5,741 bases of DNA from Planctomycetaceae bacterium. GTDB lineage: Bacteria > Planctomycetota > Planctomycetia > Pirellulales > Thermoguttaceae. Position 1 is the first letter of the stretch, and each line of letters begins with the position of its first letter. A program made the position numbers and the translations under genes. The stretch is from positions 1-5,741 of the forward strand of contig JAITKS010000446.1 in NCBI GenBank assembly GCA_031278315.1. Reading direction: 5' to 3'. Below, piece after piece: positions 1-5,741 of this stretch. The notes beneath the pieces are model-generated. The model was not told the origin of the DNA and did not search any database. It was given only the letters and a program-made list of their open reading frames with translations.

Positions 1-177
1 TGAGCATATACATCGCAAAAGACAACGCACTAATGCAAGTATTGAAAAAATACATTTACAAAATGCATCGTGGTTATAAGTTTTAGGAAAGAGACGTAAT
101 AGTTCTTCTTTGGTTTCAATATTAAAAAAGAATATCTCTTCACATGGAGATTCGTTAATTGAATCTTTTGTTGACAT
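1..177 (-). CDS. Partial unrecognised cysteine-rich protein (N-terminal 59 codons)
   Basis: An open frame starts with ATG at 177-175 and stays open to the left edge, giving 59 residues with no stop. I do not recognise the family. The start is well supported: an AAGGAGG Shine-Dalgarno sequence (plus-strand 187-193) lies 9 nt upstream of the ATG. The N-terminus is polar and acidic (MSTKDSINESPCEE), followed by a short aromatic stretch (IFFFNIETKEELLRLF). From about residue 39 it becomes hydrophobic and cysteine-rich (FCKCIFSILALVRCLLRCIC). Six of 59 residues are Cys (12, 40, 42, 52, 56, 58), including two CxC pairs. Residues 43-58 could begin a membrane segment, but Arg51 and Arg55 interrupt it, so an amphipathic helix is also possible. 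There is no signal peptide at the extreme N-terminus. It lies 116 bp downstream of the oxidoreductase on the same strand and has its own possible promoter. I am confident that it is a gene and propose no function. Confidence 0.75.
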   Translation of the reverse strand, partial: MSTKDSINESPCEEIFFFNIETKEELLRLFPKTYNHDAFCKCIFSILALVRCLLRCICS

Positions 178-186
178 ATTATTTTT

Positions 187-193
187 CCTCCTT
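187..193 (-). promoter_or_regulatory. Strong Shine-Dalgarno site
   Basis: The minus strand reads AAGGAGG, a near-perfect complement to the 16S rRNA 3' end, followed by nine A/T-rich bases and then ATG at 177-175. It fixes the start of the cysteine-rich gene at the left edge. It also shows that this genome uses canonical SD-led initiation for at least some genes, whereas the oxidoreductase upstream has no such site. Confidence 0.85.
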
Positions 194-214
194 GAGTTTT
201 AAGTTACTTTTAAT

Positions 215-243
215 ATAGTATCAGAACATACGTTATTTAGAAA
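215..243 (-). promoter_or_regulatory. Candidate sigma-70-type promoter for the cysteine-rich gene
   Basis: On the minus strand an extended -10-like TGATACTAT (223-215; hexamer TACTAT at 220-215) is preceded by a weak -35-like TTTCTA (243-238), with a 17-bp spacer. An overlapping alternative -10 is TATATT at 217-212. Immediately upstream are two A-tracts (TTAAAAAA at 251-244 and 264-257) that resemble an UP element. The hexamers match consensus poorly (4/6 and 3/6) and the region is AT-rich, so chance matches are likely. Position and spacing are plausible for a gene starting at 177. Confidence 0.3.
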
Positions 244-264
244 TTTTTTAAGATTATTTTTTAA
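244..264 (-). repeat. Direct repeat of A-tract octamer TTAAAAAA
   Basis: Two exact copies of TTAAAAAA (minus strand; plus-strand TTTTTTAA at 244-251 and 257-264) are separated by 13 bp start to start. They lie in the gap between the oxidoreductase stop and the next gene, just upstream of the candidate -35. They could act as an UP element or a bending tract, or be incidental in AT-rich spacer DNA. Confidence 0.4.
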
Positions 265-293
265 TTAATTTCGTTATAACAGTTATTCGGGTA

Positions 294-1712
294 TTAGAGT
301 TTTCCTTTTGTCAGGAATGCGTCGACGTTGTTTGCGGCGATTACGCCGTAATTTACGGCACCCAGCCAACCTGACATAATTATTCCTACGCTTCCTGCGT
401 GAAATAATCCGTTTATTTCGTTGCTTAAATTTCTACTAACTGCTAATCCTTCGTATTTAGTTCCGAAGCTTGCGCCGTTTAAGTGTTCGGTGTATCGTTC
501 AAAAGTTTTTGGTGTTGCCGCCTCGACATATTCAATATTTTGAATCAATTCAGGGATATATTTTTTGAGCCGTTCTATGGTTTGATTGATTAAGTCTGTT
601 TTACGTTTATTGTATTCTTGTTTTGGCAGATTATTCCAATCGTCGAAGAGAGCATTTGTACTCGAAACGACATAACACCGATCCGTATTTGGGCGTGTTT
701 TCGGATAATAGAATGAAAATGTGCGGCTTGTAATATTTTTATCGAGTAATTTGGCGGAATCGAAAACGGGGGCGGTTGATGTAAACAACAAATCGCCGCA
801 TTGATTTTCATCGATTATAAAACCGCGTTTCATGGCGATATAAACTTGTGTACTTGAGTTATTCAATCTTACGGATTCTGCTTGTTCTATGAAAGGACGG
901 CTGAAAAATTCACGTCCGATCATATTAAAAATTGTGCCTTTTAAATTTGCGTTTGAGAGGACGGTTTTGGTATGAAAATGTTGTTCTTCGTTATTTTTTT
1001 TACGGATAGTAACTCCTGTAACTTTACCGTTTTCAACATGAATTTTTCGCACAGGTGAATTTTTTTGAATTATGACGTTATTCTTTTGTAGTTCTTTTGT
1101 CATCATGTTGATTAATAAATCTGTTCCGCCTTGAAAAGTGTAAACACCTTTTGACATAAAATTTGAAAAAACTATTCCGTAGGTCAAAGCGGGATCATTT
1201 AGAGTTGAACCGTTGGCGTAAGTTATTGGTTCCATTAGCAAGCGGACTACATCGAGTCGATTAGGAAAGAACTCGTTGAATAGTTCGTTTGCGGTTAATG
1301 ATTGATCGTCGTAGTGAGACATGCTGCGGGCTTTATCAAAAAATGCGGTTACGGTTTCGTGTGCTATTCCGAATTTTTCAATTAGGATGCGTGTAAAATC
1401 GTCGCGGTCGAATGTAGTTTCGAGTTGGAACTGAGGGTTATCGAATTTGATTTTAGGGAGTTGGACGATACGATCTGAAATCGCTGGATTCCAGTAGCGG
1501 CGGCAGCTTTTGATCATGCCGACAGGGAAGCCGTGTAGGGATATGTCGAAAATTATGCCGTCAGAGCGGCGGAATGTCGCTGCTAAACCGCCAAGTTGAT
1601 AATGCTGTTCGAGAAGCAGAACTCTATAACCGGTTCGACCAAGAATATTCGCAGCTGTCATTCCCGCAAGTCCGGAACCGATTACTATTACATCGAAATT
1701 AGATGTTGTCAT
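294..1712 (-). CDS. FAD-dependent oxidoreductase, phytoene desaturase/carotenoid isomerase-like family
   Basis: This is a complete 472-residue flavoprotein. The N-terminus holds the Rossmann dinucleotide-binding motif (GSGLAG, Gly12/14/17), an acidic residue ending strand 2 (Glu35) and the GGLAATF segment at 41-47. Next is FDISLHG (55-61), where CrtI/CrtISO/retinol saturase relatives have a conserved Asp/His region. The C-terminus carries the second FAD-contacting block, LFHAG (436-440) and then SG..GAVNYG up to residue 456. Family members desaturate or isomerise polyenes such as phytoene or hydroxysqualene, usually at the membrane. The substrate cannot be read from the sequence, and no carotenoid, squalene or hopanoid synthesis gene is present here. 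The length is slightly below the roughly 490-510 usual for CrtI. The ATG at 1712 is the first start after an in-frame stop and sits five residues before the Rossmann strand, so it is probably correct, although no Shine-Dalgarno is visible. It lies 56 bp downstream of the autotransporter with no clear terminator between. The family assignment is firm and the reaction is not. Confidence 0.88.
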   Translation of the reverse strand: MTTSNFDVIVIGSGLAGMTAANILGRTGYRVLLLEQHYQLGGLAATFRRSDGIIFDISLHGFPVGMIKSCRRYWNPAISDRIVQLPKIKFDNPQFQLETTFDRDDFTRILIEKFGIAHETVTAFFDKARSMSHYDDQSLTANELFNEFFPNRLDVVRLLMEPITYANGSTLNDPALTYGIVFSNFMSKGVYTFQGGTDLLINMMTKELQKNNVIIQKNSPVRKIHVENGKVTGVTIRKKNNEEQHFHTKTVLSNANLKGTIFNMIGREFFSRPFIEQAESVRLNNSSTQVYIAMKRGFIIDENQCGDLLFTSTAPVFDSAKLLDKNITSRTFSFYYPKTRPNTDRCYVVSSTNALFDDWNNLPKQEYNKRKTDLINQTIERLKKYIPELIQNIEYVEAATPKTFERYTEHLNGASFGTKYEGLAVSRNLSNEINGLFHAGSVGIIMSGWLGAVNYGVIAANNVDAFLTKGKL

Positions 1713-1721
1713 TTGATATGA

Positions 1722-1765
1722 TTTTGGATTTGAATTTTGGATAAATCGTATTTATTTTTTTGGAT
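1722..1765 (-). repeat. Three direct copies of ATCCAAAA in the intergenic gap
   Basis: The minus strand has ATCCAAAA at 1765-1758, 1742-1735 and 1729-1722 (start-to-start spacing 23 and 13 bp). All three lie in the 56-bp gap between the autotransporter stop and the oxidoreductase ATG. The gap also contains an all-A/T dyad, ATAAAT-ACG-ATTTAT (1755-1741), between the first and second copies. The motif could be a protein-binding site or an mRNA feature just upstream of the oxidoreductase start, or a coincidence of AT-rich sequence. Confidence 0.4.
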
Positions 1766-1768
1766 TTT

Positions 1769-4700
1769 TTATCTTGTTGATATTAAACCTATTTGTATTG
1801 CGTGTGAGTTAGATTTTTGGTTGTAGTTATAATCGTAATCGAAAAAGAATCGTGTTGAATCATCTAGTGTGTAGAAATCTGTACCGATTCCGATATTTAG
1901 GTTATGTCGTCCGCGTTTTACGCTTCTTATATTTTGTGTGATTGTTGGATTGACAGAAAAATTAGTTGGTGCCGAAGCGTAAAGGTCGCCTGATACTTGT
2001 AAACCGTATTGGAATCGTGTCCGCAATTGGAATTGTCGAGTTGGGACGATTTTGGAATTTAAGCCGAATCGTAAAATAGCTTGATTTATATCGCTTTTAC
2101 CGATTTGAAGTCCTAAATTATTTTGGTCGCCTTCGACAAAGGCATCAGACCACGCTTTTTGAAAATCTATTGCAGCAATAGGGATAAGTTGACTATGTGT
2201 ATAAATTGTTATCGGACGAAATACTTCTAAACTCGCATATAAAGCGTCGCCGCCGTAATCTGTCGTGTAAGCTGAAATTGAATTGGTATATTTGAATTGT
2301 TGAACGCCATAACCAAGAAATACATTGACTGAACATTCCCAAAATAATCGGAATCGTGAATAAATGCCGAACTGAATATCATCTGCCGAAATCTTGCCGA
2401 TACGGTTCGATATATGCGGATTGCCGTAACCAAACATTAAACCTGAAATTATTCTGTCGCCTAATTTCGCATCTAATCCGATAAACATTCCGCCGCGCTC
2501 AACATCGTAACCAAAAGAATGATCATCACCGCGAACTGATTCAGAAAGAAAATTGCCTTCAAACCAAAGGTCATAATTGAGGGTCAATATATTAGGAAAA
2601 TGGGGACGAGGAATCGATGGAAACGACGGTACCTTCGATTGACCCAATATTCCAGATGACATTGAACGATTAAGTGAACGTAAATGATTAAATACTCGAT
2701 TATGAGGACTCGAAAACGCTAACATCTGGGCATTAGCCGCAAGTTCGGAACCGAGTAAACTTGTTAAAATCGATTCTAAGTCTTCGGCTTCTGTCACGTT
2801 GTTATAAATAGACGTTGCAAAGTCTGGATATTTCTGCATCAAACCGTCGAATAAAATACCTATACGGCTTAGGTTTTTTGTCATGCCGTGTTGAAGTGCG
2901 AAATCGCTAACTGATATAGTGTCATATTGGATATTAAACGATGTAAAGTTGTCGTTGAATGTTCCTTCTCGTGAGTACAATAAGGCTTCTTTGTTTGCTT
3001 CTGCTTGTAATTTGTTTTGAGTAGTTGTGTCAAATGCAGTATCTTCTGACTTAATTAAATTGTCCCAATTTTGATTTATCGGATTTACACTAATAGTAAT
3101 TTCCGCATCATTTCCTAACACGAAAGACTTAACTTGTATTTTACTTTTAATTTCAACTTCATCTTTAAATGTTGTATCGCCGTAAACTCTAACCGTCCCA
3201 TCGCTGCCGCCGTTGAAAATAAATGTACCGCCGTTTTGCACAATACGTCCGCCGGAACTTTGTCTGCCCCAATTTGATTGTAATTCAACAATACCTTCGT
3301 TTTGTATCAAAGCACCTGCCATTTCGCTGTTGTCGCCATCTATCGTTAGAGTACCCGACGTACTATTTTTTATTATTTGACTGTTGGCCGTTCCAATAAT
3401 CTTGCTTGTAAGTAAACCAGAATTAACTAAAAGTTGATTTGCATTCAATTTTAACGTTGTTCTACTTACACCGGTCAAACTATCTAATTCTACATTTCCT
3501 TCGAGTTCAAATACAGACGTTCCTTGCATTTTAATACTCGGAGAATTTTTAATTATGGGATCGGTAAAACCACTATTATGGCTGCCCAGTGCGCCATATA
3601 CAGACAAAGTACCTTCTTCAAGATTAATTAGTCCATTCGTACCGAGATCAAATGTATCAATGAGCTTTAATTCTCCGCTACCGATTTTGGTAATAGAAAT
3701 GTTATTGCTCACGCCGATTTTTTTTTCGATTGTGCCTGCCTCGATAATCAAATTTTCATCGACATAAATAGTCGCTCCGCCTTCGCCTATAAACGTTTCA
3801 AAAGGATGAAGATACCACGCTTGATCGCCGCTATTTGACAAATTACCTTGAAACTTTAACGTACTGCCGCCATCAATCGTTAATTGTATTTTATTGTCTG
3901 TCCAATTATTACCTGTCAACCATTCTTCTCGACCAATTCCGCCAATATCATTACCCTCACGATTAAATGTAACTGTTGAACCTCCTGTAATTGTTACGCT
4001 AGGAGCTAGAGTGGAATCTTGCAATATTAGTTGCGCACCTGCGGCAAAATTAACACTCACACCACCGTTAAATTCAAGACTTTCAATAAAGTCAGAAGAA
4101 TAATAAGAAGTGCCTTGTTCAATATTAAGAGTTCCTCCGCCGCTAATAACTTGTTTTCCGCCATTAAAAAATGAGTTGAAAGCTGTAAATGTTACACCAG
4201 AATTTATATTTGTTACAGTATTGGTATTAGATAATGTAGCTGTTCCGCGTTTACTGTCCTTGATTCCAGCCTGATTTGTAAAATCGTTATCTGCCGTTAT
4301 GTTGAAAATTTCGACGCCTTCCATTGTGAACGCATTATTATCATTTAGCCAACCATTAACTTTTAGATTAACAGTATCGTCTGAACTTGCGCCTAGTGAA
4401 ATACTTTTTGTTGTACCAGCAATCACTCCAGCACCAGAAGTATCATTGTTGATTATATTTATGGTACTTGCTTCATATTCTTCTGCTCCTTGTGAATTTT
4501 TCTTACCAGTTGTTTTGATACCGTAACTGCCAGCATTATTACCTTCAGCTATAATTTTATGTGCGACATCAAGGTTTTCAATTTGACCGGCGAAAATACC
4601 AATAGCGTCGCCTGTATTACTTTTGACTTCAATATCTTCATTTAGAATTAAAGTATCTGCAGCGGCATAACCGAGATCATGATTTGCCGCAGGGTCGGAA

Positions 4701-5740
4701 TCATAATATCCGAGTGAAATACCTATTGCATAATCAGATTCGCTAAAAACAGTAATTTTACTGAGTGTAACCTTACCTGTACTAGTAATTCCCGGCGACT
4801 CTCTATCGAGAATAGAGTTGTCATTTTTTAGCAACAAACCGGCAGCCATAACCGCACGATTACCATCTGTACCAAGAGATATATCACCGATTTCTAATAT
4901 GCCGGAAATTTGACCAATTGTTTTACTATTCGATGCACCAGGTATATTAGGTATATTTACTCCACTACCGACTTGATTTATTTGCACTCCATACATGTGA
5001 CCCGCCGCAGAGCTGTTGTCGTTGGTTATTTTAATTTTTCCAAGTTTTATATTTGCACCGTCAGATATTTCTGTTGCATGTAATCCGCTTGCAACAGTTT
5101 TAGCTCCTGTAACTTTACCGGTTATGTTGATACCGGCAACGTCACCGTTGGTAGTTTGTTCGGTAATAGATCCGCTAACATTACCCAACAGAATACCAGT
5201 TATTGAACCGCCCGTTCCTTTATGAGTCGTATCAATTGAAGTAATCGTGATTTTTGCACCATTAGCGATGTCAAACGCTTGAAAACCTACTGCAACGTCG
5301 CCATTACTGCTAGTTGTAGCTTTAAGATTACCAACATTGATAATAGCATCGCTGCCAATATTTGTAATTTGATCCATATTTTGTTTGGCAAAAATCATAC
5401 CATAAGCAGCACCAATATCAGATGTTGCGGTGAAATTGCCGAGAGGAGTAGTAGTACCCGTGCTTATCGTACCAACAAAATCATTGTCTGAAGAATAACC
5501 AAAACCAGCTGCTACACCTGATAGCACTCCAGCAGTACCGGCAGTATTTTCAACAGTAATAGTTTGACCTGCCAAGTCTAATTGTAGATTTTCAAAAGTT
5601 GAAAAAATTCCTGCAACTGGTACGCCACTGTTGGTAATAGTATAAGTATTAGTTAGATGAAAATAAGAACTCGATGAGCTATAAGTTGTCCCGCTACTAT
5701 AATTATTATCATAATAATTACTATTAGTGATAATAACACC
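1769..5740 (-). CDS. Autotransporter with C-terminal beta-barrel, partial (N-terminus off window)
   Basis: This is a type V secretion (autotransporter) protein whose passenger is exported through its own outer-membrane barrel. The frame is open from the right edge to TAA at 1771-1769, giving 1323 residues. A TTG at 5575 is not the real start, because the 55 upstream residues continue the passenger. Window residues: about 21-25 Ser-run; about 40-410 a recurring small-Gly-hydrophobic motif; about 480-900 beta-rich, Gly/Asn/Thr-rich sequence, including two strand repeats at about 682-716 and 788-822; about 953-1025 a helical linker containing MTKNLSRIGILFDGL and GSELAANAQMLAF, like the TxNQ...vA.aLd and sgE.hanaq elements before typical barrels; and 1055-1323 a 269-residue barrel beginning NYDLWFEGNF. 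Only one Cys is present, in the barrel, as is usual for autotransporters. The last residue is Arg instead of the usual Phe/Trp. No protease catalytic motif was recognised; an adhesin or surface-structure role is inferred. The signal peptide must lie outside the window. Confidence 0.92.
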   Translation of the reverse strand, partial: GVIITNSNYYDNNYSSGTTYSSSSSYFHLTNTYTITNSGVPVAGIFSTFENLQLDLAGQTITVENTAGTAGVLSGVAAGFGYSSDNDFVGTISTGTTTPLGNFTATSDIGAAYGMIFAKQNMDQITNIGSDAIINVGNLKATTSSNGDVAVGFQAFDIANGAKITITSIDTTHKGTGGSITGILLGNVSGSITEQTTNGDVAGINITGKVTGAKTVASGLHATEISDGANIKLGKIKITNDNSSAAGHMYGVQINQVGSGVNIPNIPGASNSKTIGQISGILEIGDISLGTDGNRAVMAAGLLLKNDNSILDRESPGITSTGKVTLSKITVFSESDYAIGISLGYYDSDPAANHDLGYAAADTLILNEDIEVKSNTGDAIGIFAGQIENLDVAHKIIAEGNNAGSYGIKTTGKKNSQGAEEYEASTINIINNDTSGAGVIAGTTKSISLGASSDDTVNLKVNGWLNDNNAFTMEGVEIFNITADNDFTNQAGIKDSKRGTATLSNTNTVTNINSGVTFTAFNSFFNGGKQVISGGGTLNIEQGTSYYSSDFIESLEFNGGVSVNFAAGAQLILQDSTLAPSVTITGGSTVTFNREGNDIGGIGREEWLTGNNWTDNKIQLTIDGGSTLKFQGNLSNSGDQAWYLHPFETFIGEGGATIYVDENLIIEAGTIEKKIGVSNNISITKIGSGELKLIDTFDLGTNGLINLEEGTLSVYGALGSHNSGFTDPIIKNSPSIKMQGTSVFELEGNVELDSLTGVSRTTLKLNANQLLVNSGLLTSKIIGTANSQIIKNSTSGTLTIDGDNSEMAGALIQNEGIVELQSNWGRQSSGGRIVQNGGTFIFNGGSDGTVRVYGDTTFKDEVEIKSKIQVKSFVLGNDAEITISVNPINQNWDNLIKSEDTAFDTTTQNKLQAEANKEALLYSREGTFNDNFTSFNIQYDTISVSDFALQHGMTKNLSRIGILFDGLMQKYPDFATSIYNNVTEAEDLESILTSLLGSELAANAQMLAFSSPHNRVFNHLRSLNRSMSSGILGQSKVPSFPSIPRPHFPNILTLNYDLWFEGNFLSESVRGDDHSFGYDVERGGMFIGLDAKLGDRIISGLMFGYGNPHISNRIGKISADDIQFGIYSRFRLFWECSVNVFLGYGVQQFKYTNSISAYTTDYGGDALYASLEVFRPITIYTHSQLIPIAAIDFQKAWSDAFVEGDQNNLGLQIGKSDINQAILRFGLNSKIVPTRQFQLRTRFQYGLQVSGDLYASAPTNFSVNPTITQNIRSVKRGRHNLNIGIGTDFYTLDDSTRFFFDYDYNYNQKSNSHAIQIGLISTR
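1772..2578 (-). other. Autotransporter beta-barrel domain
   Basis: The last 269 residues have alternating polar/aromatic-hydrophobic strands typical of the 12-stranded translocator barrel. It opens with NYDLWFEGNF and ERGGMFIGLDAKLGDRIISG, which matches the usual '..G...G.D......G...G' opening of this domain family. Later strands include LFWECSVNVFLGYG and the final SHAIQIGLISTR. The size fits the family's usual 250-280 residues. The terminal residue is Arg, not an aromatic. Confidence 0.88.
2665..2884 (-). other. Helical linker before the barrel
   Basis: About 73 residues starting MTKNLSRIGILFDGL and ending near HLRSLNR align in pattern with the segment that precedes autotransporter barrels: a T.NQ-like start with a helix ending in LD-like 'LFDGL', a short helix 'DLESILTSLLGSE', and 'AANAQMLAFSSPHNRVFNHL'. 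In the family this segment threads the barrel pore. The Pro-rich stretch that follows (VPSFPSIPRPHFP) leads into the first strand. Confidence 0.7.
3275..3379 (-). other. Autotransporter-associated strand repeat, copy 2
   Basis: Window residues about 788-822 read QIIKNSTSGTLTIDGDNSEM followed by a segment ending in GIVELQS. This matches the pattern of passenger-associated strand repeats (K.g.GtLtl.G.n....g...n.Gt..v), although the first Gly is replaced. Such repeats stack as beta-helix rungs. Confidence 0.6.
3593..3697 (-). other. Autotransporter-associated strand repeat, copy 1
   Basis: Window residues about 682-716 begin SITKIGSGELKLI and end INLEEGTLSVYG. This closely fits the passenger-associated strand repeat consensus (l.K.GsGtL.L.......G...i..GtL.v.g). 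It supports a right-handed beta-helical passenger in the central region. Confidence 0.75.
4511..5623 (-). repeat. Degenerate small-Gly-hydrophobic protein repeat in the passenger
   Basis: About 13 occurrences of a short x-[A/S/Y/I]-G-[I/V/L/M/F] strand motif fall in window residues about 40-410: AGIF, AGFG, YGMI, VGFQ, TGIL, AGIN, SGLH, YGVQ, SGIL, AGLL, IGIS, IGIF, YGIK. The Gly residues are near 44, 79, 114, 152, 182, 203, 219, 251, 280, 301, 340, 381 and 407, mostly 20-40 residues apart. Two units are alike beyond the core: AGIFSTFENLQLDLA near residue 43 and IGIFAGQIENLDVAH near 380. Each is probably a rung of the beta-helix. The repeat is too degenerate for exact unit boundaries by eye. 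Confidence 0.55.
5700..5720. repeat. Perfect 10-bp-arm A/T inverted repeat around one C
   Basis: TAATTATTAT-C-ATAATAATTA is a perfect palindrome with 10-bp arms and a single central base. It lies within the autotransporter reading frame, where it encodes the middle of an Asn/Tyr/Ser-rich stretch (NYYDNN). Its composition is explained by AAT and TAT codons, and a function as a DNA element is doubtful. Confidence 0.5.
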
Positions 5741-5741
5741 A

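Noticed and set aside
265..293. Possible terminator after the oxidoreductase (GTTATAAC and ATAAC-A-GTTAT dyads)
   Set aside because: The dyads have no loop or a 1-nt loop, contain almost no G/C and are not followed by a clear U-tract in the minus direction, so a Rho-independent terminator is not supported.
590..811. A 73-codon minus-strand frame inside the oxidoreductase and a similar 68-codon frame at 2227-2433 inside the autotransporter
   Set aside because: Both overlap well-supported coding regions in another frame and show no recognisable motifs.
1741..1755. Possible terminator hairpin ATAAAT-cgt-ATTTAT after the autotransporter
   Set aside because: The stem is six A/T pairs with a 3-nt loop. 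The T-rich tail follows it only on the plus strand, while both flanking genes are on the minus strand.
1013..5120. A 17-bp exact match (CTCCTGTAACTTTACCG) at 1013-1029 and 5104-5120
   Set aside because: Both copies encode Gly-Lys-Val-Thr-Gly in the reading frames of two unrelated proteins, so the match is best explained by coincident codon choice and not by a DNA repeat element.
3555..5491. Several 69-75 codon open frames on the plus strand
   Set aside because: They lie fully antisense within the autotransporter gene, have low-complexity Pro/Ser/Val/Leu-rich translations, and have no family resemblance or supporting ribosome binding site.
1..5741. Search for a phage, transposon, CRISPR, toxin-antitoxin or defence system
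   Set aside because: No transposase, integrase, terminal inverted repeats, spaced DNA repeats, nuclease motifs or RNA genes were seen. The three genes do not form a known or evident new system.

Overview
The window is AT-rich and all supported genes lie on the minus strand, so transcription reads from high to low coordinates. It comes from a diderm (Gram-negative-type) bacterium, because the largest gene encodes a classical type V autotransporter with a C-terminal outer-membrane beta-barrel. The low GC, the strong Shine-Dalgarno site on one gene, and the pairing of a passenger-rich autotransporter with a phytoene-desaturase-type flavoenzyme do not fix a phylum. Host-associated members of the Planctomycetota/Verrucomicrobiota/Lentisphaerota group are one possibility, which is inference only.

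Layout in the direction of transcription: (1) 5740-1769, the C-terminal 1323 residues of a large autotransporter. Its N-terminus and signal peptide lie beyond the right edge. It has an N-proximal region with a recurring small-Gly-hydrophobic motif, a beta-rich centre with two autotransporter-associated strand repeats, a helical linker, and a barrel of about 269 residues. (2) After 56 bp, at 1712-294, comes a complete 472-residue FAD-dependent oxidoreductase of the phytoene desaturase/carotenoid isomerase superfamily. (3) After 116 bp, which hold a possible promoter and a near-perfect ribosome binding site, comes the first 59 codons (177-1) of a cysteine-rich, unrecognised protein that runs off the left edge.

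No RNA gene, mobile element, CRISPR array or convincing Rho-independent terminator was seen. The short gap without a terminator suggests the autotransporter and oxidoreductase are co-transcribed, but nothing in the sequence shows a shared function. The small gene probably has its own promoter. I found no clear evidence for a new multi-gene system. The points most worth checking are the periodic passenger repeat, the barrel that ends in Arg instead of an aromatic residue, and the cysteine-rich protein at the left edge.
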